Below are positions 56,534 through 64,000 of a stretch of 64,000 nt of DNA, piece by piece. Position 1 is the stretch's first letter. Each line of letters begins with the position of its first letter. The notes beneath the pieces were generated by a model. It was not told where the DNA came from. It saw only the letters and a program-made list of their open reading frames with translations, and ran no database searches. The position numbers and the translations under genes were made by a program. The stretch is from Arthonia radiata (taxonomy: Eukaryota > Ascomycota > Arthoniomycetes > Arthoniales > Arthoniaceae): the NCBI GenBank assembly GCA_002989075.1, contig PSQN01000005.1, forward strand, positions 372,001 through 436,000. The letters are read 5' to 3'.

Positions 56534-59476
56534 ATGGGCGCGTCCGATTCGAAGCTTGTCTTCAAGCAAGGCATCTTCAAACTCAGTGAGCAAAAGGACA
56601 TACCAGCAGAAGACCCATGGTGGACCAGCGCGAGTCGGCCGCAAAACCTCTTTGTCTGTTGTATGCTTACATGTCGTAGTTCTGGGAACTTCCCGAGTCC
56701 GTGGAAGACATCTTCTCCCTCTTCTCCCCCGCCGATGTCCGCCGCATCCGAGACGAGTCGCTGGGGAACTTAGAGACCCTCATTCTCGCCGTCACATCGC
56801 GTCTTTTCGCTCTTCGCAATGACGCTTCATTCCCTCACCCTGAGCTCGCCCCAGCAAATGACGCTCTCAACTGCATGCGGGTGCTCACGAGGCTGTTGCC
56901 GTTCGTATTCGAGTCTGAAAGGCTAGAACCCTGGGACGAGCAGTTCTTCTGGGCGCCGCGCCTCAAGCGCATACGGAAGGGGAGCAAGAAGGGCGAGGTC
57001 GTGTTTGATGGCGAGCAGACGGAGCAGACGGAGCAGACGTATGGGGAAGAGGAGCCACAATTTGAAGAAGTCAAACCTCTGGCGGAAGAGCTCATCGATA
57101 CGCTTGCAGACCTGCTATTCTTCACAGACTTCACAATTCCAAGAGTGGCTGGCAAGCATGAGCAAGTGCATCTTTCAATATGGCAGAGCGGCGTGGGCTG
57201 TAACAGCGCCATTGGTACAAGCAAAGAGCTGGAGAGCAATCGCATGGAAGTGCTGCGGCTCTTGTTGACAATGTCCAGCAAGTCGATGTACACACCAGCG
57301 AGTGAGTCTTCCAGCACCAGTAGCGACACCCAGCATGCTGATCATAGTAGATGTGTTGCCAGTCCAGGGTGTGAGGGCGGTGACCTACCTGACAACTCTA
57401 CCCAACAAGCAACTGGTCCTAACGTTACTTTGCTCCTTACTAAACACGGTATGTACCAATTGTATGAAAGACTTGCTATCAAGCTAATTTGGACAGACCC
57501 TGAAGTACAGTCCTGCAACATGGCATGTTCCCTACGATCACGTCGTATTGAAAGACTCAAAACAGACGTTCGTTACATATTGTCTACAGCTACTCCTGGT
57601 ACTGGTGTTGTATCCCGTGCCCGAGTCAGATGAAGGCGTGCCACCGAAGAACAACTTCAGACATTTCCTGGGCAAGCTGCATCGAGCTCAAGACTTCCAG
57701 TTCCTGGTCGACGGCATGACTAGAGTGCTCAACCAGCCGGTGAGTTTTGTGGATTCCAGTGCAATGACACAGCGGTGCTAACGACACTTGCAGCTACAAG
57801 CCAATTCTTCATACTTGCCTGGCAGTCAGAAGGAGTTGTTCTGGGCACCTGAGATGATCATGCTCTTTTGGGAGGTCTTGCAGTGCAACAAAAGATTTCG
57901 ATCTTTCATTGTGGATACAGATCGTGCTCACGATTTCGTGGTCCTCGTCCTCTTCTATGCCCTCCAACACAGGAACGACTTGGCTCAACAAGGCATCGTC
58001 AGAATGTGTATCTTCGTGCTTCAAACGCTGAGCGTCGAGCCTACTTTTGGCGCTCGACTCAACAAGCCGTTCCGTGGGCAAGACTCACTCCCGACCAGCA
58101 TCCGCATACCGAACTTCAGAGGATCTTACGCCGACTTTCTACTAATTGTAAGACAGTGGCCTATGCACCTTCGAATCTCTAGCTAACATCAATCCAGTCT
58201 ATACATACGTTAATCACAGGTAGTTCAGGAAAGCTAGATGCTATATATCCTGCATTGCTTGCTATCATCAACAACATCGCACCCCATGCAGAGGACCTCA
58301 GTCCCATGTCCAGTCTGAAGCTCATGCAATTGTTCGCTATCATGTCCTCACCGGACTTCTTGTTCTCCAATGAGGCTAACCACGAGCTTTTCAAGTCGCT
58401 CCTCGAGGCTTTCAACGCTATCATTGAATACCAATACGAAAGTGGGTGCAACACGCCACATGGACGGTATCGATGGCTGACATGTCGAACTAGAAAATGC
58501 ACACTTCATCTTTGCCATTCTCCGCTCTCAGAAGCGTTTTCTGGCGTTTCGAGAGTTGGTGCAGAACGGCGCGGTCGGTGAGCTCGATCGCTACGCTCGC
58601 AAACGTAAAGAGCGTCTCAATGATTCAGCAACACCTACTAGCCCTATGCGAGGGCTAGGTGACTTCATGCGCAGCCCGACTACAGCGCGGAAGCCTACGC
58701 TCAGCAACGTTCCCGAAAATGAGGATGCCTTTGAGATAGGTGACGACTCAGGAGACGAGGGCCAAGCCCTCACCGAGACACCTTCTCGATCCTCAATGCA
58801 CTCAGACACGCCTTCACGAGCGGCGTCAGTATCGAGCTCTGTTGACGACGCCGTACCGAATCAATTACGAGGAATGTCAGAGAAGGCACGCGGCAAGCTT
58901 CCCGTGGGCCACAACTCTTTCTCCCGCAACGGCAGCAGCGCCAGTCTCAGCAGTCTCGCCATAGGTCCCATAACGCAGAACGGTGGCTACTTCGAGCCTA
59001 CAGAAGCTTGGGTGGAAAGCTGGCTCCCGGAGTTGCCTCTACACACGATCATGACACTAATAGAGCAGCTCACCCCTTTACTACCGCCACAGGGCTCTTC
59101 TAGCACATCTGGGCCGGCACTTGCGGTGATACGGCAGACACAATTACAAGACCTTGATGCAGCGCCAATGCGCGTGCATCTTTTCGAGTGGTCGCCACTG
59201 TCATTGGGGTGGTACGAGAGTCTACTTTGGGGCTTCATCTTTTCCAGCGAGGTGGCTATGTTCAAGGGCGCGACGGGGATATGGAAGGGCACACAAATTC
59301 GACTGTTTAGGGTCCAGGAGGCAGCGATGCAGGGACCGTCATTACTGGCGCCGCGAGGAGCTGTTGATGCTGTGGGAAGTACACTGGTGCAAGGGTTTGG
59401 AAGATTGAACTTAAGGGGGAACAACGCTGCGACGCCGCAACGAAATGGAAGCGGCGGAGTGATCAGAGATGTATGA
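56534..59476 (+). CDS. HID1: HID1-family protein (Ecm30-like), seven exons
   Basis: Exons 56534-56629, 56680-57301, 57348-57448, 57497-57739, 57794-58147, 58198-58441 and 58494-59476; 880 residues. The first intron starts GC (GCGAGT..TAG, 50 bp); the rest are GT..AG, 46-54 bp. The N terminus MGASDSKLVFKQGIFKL has a Gly2 in myristoylation context, as in known HID1 proteins. FWELPESVEDIFSLFSPADV, LPVQGVRAVTYLTTLP, TWHVPYDHV and LAFRELVQNG are family hallmarks. HID1 proteins act at the trans-Golgi in sorting; yeast has Ecm30. A Ser-rich disordered region (about 590-690) precedes the conserved C-terminal WVESWLPELPLHTIMTLIEQ segment. Residues from a repeated GAGCAGACG (57014-57040) encode EQTEQTEQT. 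Confidence 0.9.
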
Positions 59477-60586
59477 GGTGTGATGTTGCTGCCGTCTTCA
59501 AGCTGTGAAAAGCAATCTAGATGGGAACATCAATGTGCATTTGGCTGTGTGCCAATCCGAGACACCCTTCCCTACTGCAAATGACGCAAATGCTGTCTCA
59601 AAGCCGAAATCAATTGCTCTTCTCTGGCGATGTTGAGGAATCTCGACGTCTGCAGAGCCCCTGAGCAGCCCCTAGATTTGGGGCGTTTAAGCGGCAGCGC
59701 AGGGACCACGCGTGGCGCTGCCCTGACCGTTCAGGGTCTCTTGCCTTCTAGAAATACCATTTGTGGACTGCACAAAATTTCACAAAATCTCCGAGTTTCT
59801 CTTCTTGTCAACTCACACTCTGCTCATCGAGCAACCTAACCACTGACACATTCCTCTTCTCAACTGCACACTCGCTGTCTACCTCATCAGCACCTAGATA
59901 CGCCAAAGACTGTTTTAGATACGCACGCCCCTCATCTTACAGCCATTGGCAATTGCACACCTCTCCCATAAAAATCGGAGTAGTCCAGCTTGCGTAACAG
60001 AACATCGAGAGCCTCTTCTACAGAGACTCGCTTATAAATCAGCGCCAGTGGCGGCCTTCAATGCGTCCTGAAGACCTCCTACGGTTCCTGTCCAAGCCGA
60101 AGAAGTGAGTCGACTAATGTCCTATTGGTGCCTGCCACTTGAAAGCCTCATACTGACGCGCCTCGTTCGCAAAGGCCCAGATAACACGAGCTTCTTGTAG
60201 TCAAAATATTACAAACCTTTACGAGCTCAATCGTAAAAGCAGATCTCCTTGTCTGCTGGTCCCGATACTTGAAGAAGGTATCGGACTTGACAGACTGAGG
60301 GCACACGTATTGCCCATCATTCCGCGCCAAAAGGCATTCTTCATCCCGCTCTCCGCCCGGCCTCCCTAACAGCGCTTCACGAAGTCGCGTCAAACATCTT
60401 CTGGTTGCTGCTGGCGAAAGCCAGCCTCCACAACCCCCCAATACAGTGCGCTTTCATCTCCGGGCGGACACCGCATTGTTCGTCTGGGCTGCGAGCTTCG
60501 CTTGATAAACAAACAAAAGCAACATTTAAGACAAGCAACAAACACTTTTAAAACTAGACAGCTTTTCGAGGCCTGCGCGGGGAGCT
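59477..60586. promoter_or_regulatory. Long leader/promoter of SAM decarboxylase
   Basis: About 1.1 kb without a large gene. It probably includes a long 5' UTR. A short upstream ORF lies at 60061-60108 (listed separately), overlapping a consensus GTGAGT splice donor. Confidence 0.5.
60061..60108 (+). promoter_or_regulatory. Short upstream ORF in the SAMDC leader (15 codons)
   Basis: ATG to TGA encoding MRPEDLLRFLSKPKK. Its stop overlaps GTGAGT (60106 on), which would be an ideal 5' UTR splice donor. SAM decarboxylase mRNAs of animals and plants carry polyamine-responsive uORFs; whether this one acts similarly is inference. Confidence 0.4.
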
Positions 60587-62140
60587 ATGTTCAACACTGA
60601 GATCCCGAAGCATTATACCGTCTCTCCATCCTCTCTGTCAGGCACGCCGCATCTCACGATCAACCGTGAAGCCACCTTTGATCTCGATTCGAGCAATGCT
60701 TTTGAGGGGCCTGAGAAATTGTTAGAGGTGTGGTTCGCCTCCTCCGGTGCTGACCTCCCTCCTTCAGCTGGCCAACTTGGCCTCAAACAAGTCCCTTCCT
60801 CAGCATGGACGGAGATGCTTGACATGGTGCACTGCAAGGTGCTGTCTGTCGTTGAGTCGGATCATGTGGATGCCTACTTGCTCTCAGAGTCTAGCATGTT
60901 CGTCTACCCACACAAGCTTGTTCTCAAAACTTGTGGGACTACCACGCTTCTCCTTGGCATCCCGACGATGCTCGAGATAGCAGCTCTTCAAGCCGGGTTC
61001 CCTCACACTCCCGCCTATCCTAAGAAGAACTTGACTGCTGCAGCAGCGACCCACCAGGTCTTCTACAGCCGCAAGAACTTCTTGTATCCCGATCAACAGC
61101 GAGGTCCACACCGTAGCTGGCGCGACGAAGTCCGTGCTCTCGATCGCATTTTCCGACGCGGCAGTGCATACATGATTGGGAAAATGAACGGCGAGCACTG
61201 GTATTTATACATCACGGAGCCAGTGAAGCAGCTCACTCCACCATTGACGCCGGAGCATGAGAAGATCGAGGTCACGACAGAAACGAGGATGCTGGAGGTG
61301 CCAGACAGTAAGATTGCAGCAACCGTCGGCGCTCTCAAGGGGGAAGCGCCCCCACAAGATGAGACATTGGAGATCTTGATGACAGACCTGGACGAAGACA
61401 ATGCGAAGCAGTTCTACCTTGACTCTGCGAGTGCGGTCGCAGAGGACAAATACTTCGAGGACTTGCACAAAGCTCGTCAAGAGTCCGTGAATGCGTTGGG
61501 AGACATTGAAAAGCCCACTTTGACTGAGGTTAATGATGAGGCTATCGACTCGGTCGAGGATGTGTTTGGCTGTTCTACCGAAGTTGAGAAAGAAAAAATG
61601 GGCGTGCCGGAGGAGCTCACCACCGAAGGTCACGCTCTAGGCTCTGTTGTGTCCGACAGCTGCGGATTGGCAGGCGTCTATTCGAAGAACACCTATCCCG
61701 ACGCTCGCATCGACGCTTATTTGTTCACTCCTTGCGGCTTCTCTGCTAATGGCGTCATCCCAGCTCCACCAGTCGAGGACGAGACCAAACCGTCATCAAC
61801 TCATTACTTCACCGTTCATGTCACACCGGAGCCCCACTGCTCGTACGCCTCCTTCGAAACGAACGTCCCAACTCACCAGAGTGGGCGCCAAACTGCAGAG
61901 GTCGTTGAGCAAGTTGTCAACATCTTCAAGCCCGGTCGCTTCAGCGTCACGCTCTTCGAGGCGAAGCAGGACACGGACATGAAGACACCCGAGAAGAAAG
62001 CGCAGCAGATGGACGCAATTAGGGGCTACCGCCGTGTTGACCGTGTCGTTCACGACCTCGATGGGTATGACCTCGTCTTCCGACACTTTGAGCGTTACGA
62101 CTGGCAAGGCGGTGCGCCGCGTCTAGGGGAGTCATACTAG
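60587..62140 (+). CDS. SPE2: S-adenosylmethionine decarboxylase proenzyme
   Basis: Single exon, 517 residues. It makes decarboxylated SAM for spermidine and spermine synthesis. AFEGPEKLLEVWF holds the conserved Glu40/Glu43; the self-cleavage site is Glu101-Ser102 in LLSESSMFV, Ser102 becoming the pyruvoyl group; Cys116 in KTCGTT is the catalytic acid. FYSRKNFLYP and the later DACLFTPCG-like and HYFTVHVTPEP segments are conserved. The protein is longer than the yeast one because of an acidic insert (about 220-350) with PPLTPEHEK and LEILMTDLD, which I recall in other filamentous fungi. Converges with SEN2. Confidence 0.94.
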   Translation: MFNTEIPKHYTVSPSSLSGTPHLTINREATFDLDSSNAFEGPEKLLEVWFASSGADLPPSAGQLGLKQVPSSAWTEMLDMVHCKVLSVVESDHVDAYLLSESSMFVYPHKLVLKTCGTTTLLLGIPTMLEIAALQAGFPHTPAYPKKNLTAAAATHQVFYSRKNFLYPDQQRGPHRSWRDEVRALDRIFRRGSAYMIGKMNGEHWYLYITEPVKQLTPPLTPEHEKIEVTTETRMLEVPDSKIAATVGALKGEAPPQDETLEILMTDLDEDNAKQFYLDSASAVAEDKYFEDLHKARQESVNALGDIEKPTLTEVNDEAIDSVEDVFGCSTEVEKEKMGVPEELTTEGHALGSVVSDSCGLAGVYSKNTYPDARIDAYLFTPCGFSANGVIPAPPVEDETKPSSTHYFTVHVTPEPHCSYASFETNVPTHQSGRQTAEVVEQVVNIFKPGRFSVTLFEAKQDTDMKTPEKKAQQMDAIRGYRRVDRVVHDLDGYDLVFRHFERYDWQGGAPRLGESY

Positions 62141-62496
62141 TATGATGATAACAAAAGGTGTCCTGTATGCATGGACTGAAAGTTGCACAGGAGTCAATTT
62201 GTTGCGTGTGAACAAGGAAACAGACTACAGATTGCAGAGGAGGCTTGAGTGTCGTGGGGGAAATGGACTTACACCGCGCATATGTCTAGGGTACAGCGAT
62301 GACAAATGTACATTCGTTCAACGGCCTGATATGAATACCAATGATTATATGTCTATCTCCCGGACCTTCGATCCTGCTGATCCTGACCACGTAGCCCCAG
62401 TACTACTGCTGAGCTTTCGCATGTGCTCGCTCGAGCACCCTCACGCAACGCCTCCAATCGTAAAAGTTTCTCCACCGGGTCAAGCTCGAGCCCAGC
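62141..62496. other. Convergent 3' region between SAMDC and SEN2
   Basis: 356 bp between the two stops. No gene; terminators of both genes must be here. Confidence 0.4.
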
Positions 62497-63792
62497 TCAA
62501 TCCCTATTCCTATTCGGCGTCCACCTCCTCAACACAAACTCCCTAATCCAATAACACCGCAACAGCGCGCCGAGGTCGTCCTCCTTCCCACTCACCTCCT
62601 CCGCCGTCGGCACGTCCACATACACCAATACCAAGCTCTTCATGACTTGGCTCTGCACGCGGCTGATGGCGTGGAAGTGCCACCATTCGCCTTTCTCCGC
62701 CCATTTTTCTCGCTCCAATTTACCCTCGTTGTCTGGCCACCGTGTGTAGCTGGGCATGATGACCACCGCGAACTCGGCGTGCGAGAACACCGGCCCGCGC
62801 GCATAGAGAAGCCAGTCCACGGCGAACTTGATCCCGGGGCGCACGACCCAGCCGAGAGAGCGGAAGTGGTGGTACACGGCGTAGGAGGTTATGAAGGGGT
62901 CGTCGGGGGGTGGTGCGGTGGCGGAGGGGTAGGGTGGGAAGGTTGCGGTGCGGCGGAAGAGGGCGAGGAGGGAGGGGGTGGTGAGTGGTTGGTTGGGTGT
63001 TGGTGGAGAGGTGGAGTTACCAGATGGTGCGGTAGAGTCGACGGAGGTAGGATGGATGTCGAGCACGCCAAGCGTGTAGTGCAGGTACAGTGCTTCGTGC
63101 GGCGTGAGTTGGAGATGTTCTTGGTTTCGGAGAATGGTTGGAGGCTCGTCACGTGGTGTTGTTTCAAGCAGTGCTGTGTCGGTTTTTGTGGTGGACGAGA
63201 GAGTGGGCGAGGGCGCCGCGTTGCCATTCGCCTCTGTGGCCGGCTCTTCTGCGACGTGAGAAGCGTCCAGCAGTTTACCCTCCTTCCGCAGCTGCTCCTC
63301 CAGCTCCTCCCTCTCAACTCTCGCTCTCTCACGCTTTGCCACTCTCCGCTCCTCACGTCGTCGTCTCGTCACCTCGCCTGCCGTCCTTCCCTCGTCCACC
63401 AAGCCTAGCCGCTTCCGCTCACGCTCGAGCCATTCGGGTTCGCTGCGGCTTAGACTTCCTTTGCCGAAGAAACCTTGTTCCCATAATGCACGGATGGAGC
63501 TCTCGCCCGTGACATGAATGGAGCGCGTGAGGGGTGAGTAGTAGGCGGCATGGATCTGACCGTGGGAGGTGAGGGTGCGGAAATAGGGGAGAAGGAGAGC
63601 GTAGAGAAGGTGAAGGTAGGAGAGGGGGTTGCTGGGCTGAACAGGAGGCAAAGGGTGCGTTTTCAAGGGAAGGGGTCGGCCATAGATGATGTTGTTGTTA
63701 CGGCGTTGTTGCTGAGGTTTGGGACTTGGTTGGGGTCCTGGCTGTGCTGAAGGATTGGGGGTTGGGATGAAGAAGCGCTGGAGGGTGTCCAT
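62497..63792 (-). CDS. SEN2: tRNA-splicing endonuclease catalytic subunit Sen2
   Basis: Single exon, 431 residues. Sen2 cuts the 5' splice site of tRNA introns. The N-terminal part has GRPLPL, HAAYYSPLTRSIHVTG and ALWEQGFFGKGSLSRSEPEW, all typical of Sen2. A charged coiled-coil (about 130-180) and a Pro/Ser/Thr-rich linker follow. The C-terminal endonuclease domain has YAVYHHFRSLGWVVRPGIKF and the catalytic triad Tyr330, His338 (LYARGPVFSHAEFAVVI) and Lys385 (VMKSLVLVYV). All three catalytic residues are present. The start is the first ATG, and the window ends 208 bp upstream. Confidence 0.93.
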   Translation of the reverse strand: MDTLQRFFIPTPNPSAQPGPQPSPKPQQQRRNNNIIYGRPLPLKTHPLPPVQPSNPLSYLHLLYALLLPYFRTLTSHGQIHAAYYSPLTRSIHVTGESSIRALWEQGFFGKGSLSRSEPEWLERERKRLGLVDEGRTAGEVTRRRREERRVAKRERARVEREELEEQLRKEGKLLDASHVAEEPATEANGNAAPSPTLSSTTKTDTALLETTPRDEPPTILRNQEHLQLTPHEALYLHYTLGVLDIHPTSVDSTAPSGNSTSPPTPNQPLTTPSLLALFRRTATFPPYPSATAPPPDDPFITSYAVYHHFRSLGWVVRPGIKFAVDWLLYARGPVFSHAEFAVVIMPSYTRWPDNEGKLEREKWAEKGEWWHFHAISRVQSQVMKSLVLVYVDVPTAEEVSGKEDDLGALLRCYWIREFVLRRWTPNRNRD

Positions 63793-64000
63793 CTTAGATT
63801 TTCTTCAGAAACTGTGAGCACAGAAGCGAGCCAGAAATGTAAAAGCCTAGCCACAGTCTCTGTAGCGGTCAATCGTTCTTTGACGCCCGCTTTTCATCTT
63901 TTGGGGAGCTGAGTCATCGGCAGTCTCGTTTATGGCTGTTGAAACTGCTGAATGCGCAATAAAATCATGCGATGTTTCCAAGTCGCGCTCGAGAGTCTTC
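63793..64000. promoter_or_regulatory. SEN2 upstream region
   Basis: A TGAGTCA occurs at 63910-63916, about 120 bp upstream of SEN2; a Gcn4-type site would be odd for SEN2 and it may belong to the next gene or be chance. Confidence 0.35.

Noticed and set aside
57014-57040. Three tandem GAGCAGACG units in HID1
   Set aside because: A small in-frame repeat in a low-conservation acidic linker; ordinary replication slippage.
62647-63408. 253-codon forward open frame opposite SEN2
   Set aside because: Gly/Val/Arg-rich shadow of the Pro/Thr-rich SEN2 linker; SEN2 has all catalytic residues.

Overview
This is a gene-dense window from a filamentous ascomycete. Introns are short (mostly 46-70 bp, GT..AG, with CTRAY-type branch sites). 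The gene set (AA11-type LPMO, DUF3433 membrane protein, BYS1/thaumatin-like secreted protein, an AspA/Cdc11-type septin, a CASTOR-like ACT protein) is typical of Pezizomycotina. I suspect Dothideomycetes, but that is an inference. No virus-like element, rRNA, tRNA, CRISPR or obvious transposon was seen. Exon boundaries were built by hand from reading frame, splice signals and family knowledge.

Layout. 1-9699 (-) is the first 3,233 codons of TRA1; its kinase end lies beyond the left edge. 11586-12137 (+) is a spliced small secreted cysteine-rich protein. 13017-17300 (+) is FGAM synthase. 17565-18630 (-) is a six-exon two-helix membrane protein of unknown function. 19918-20283 (+) is a second small secreted Cys protein. 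20996-28508 holds GTR1 (+), PWP2 (-), the septin CDC11/aspA (+) and a MORG1/WDR83-like WD40 protein (+). 29895-30758 (+) is a BYS1-like secreted protein. 32310-34325 (-) is homocitrate synthase in 13 exons, one of only 8 nt. 35949-37447 (+) is a CASTOR-like ACT protein and 37743-38192 (-) a tiny DUF4748-type membrane protein. 39013-42923 (+) is a DUF3433 protein with an internal duplication and 44219-45406 (+) an AA11-type LPMO. 45993-46788 (-) looks like a decayed conserved gene. 47411-48649 (-) is an unknown protein with a duplicated aromatic/Cys motif, and 49753-50502 (+) another unknown. 50664-51510 (-) (bL19m) and 51644-53004 (+) (unknown mitochondrial protein) form a tight divergent pair. 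53114-54872 (-) is a membrane-anchored AMP-binding-like protein that looks inactive. 55324-56165 (+) is POM34, 56534-59476 (+) HID1, 60587-62140 (+) SAM decarboxylase and 62497-63792 (-) SEN2.

Functional themes. Most genes are housekeeping: transcription co-activation, purine, lysine and polyamine synthesis, rRNA and tRNA processing, septins, nuclear pore and mitochondrial translation. GTR1 and the CASTOR-like protein both point to amino-acid sensing upstream of TORC1. Four secreted proteins (two Cys-rich candidates, the BYS1-like protein and the LPMO) sit among them; the last two share a dibasic site followed by a His-rich tail. The most unusual features are the 8-nt microexon, a GC-AG intron in HID1, the decayed gene at 46 kb, the ambiguous 5' end of bL19m and the short uORF in the SAMDC leader.
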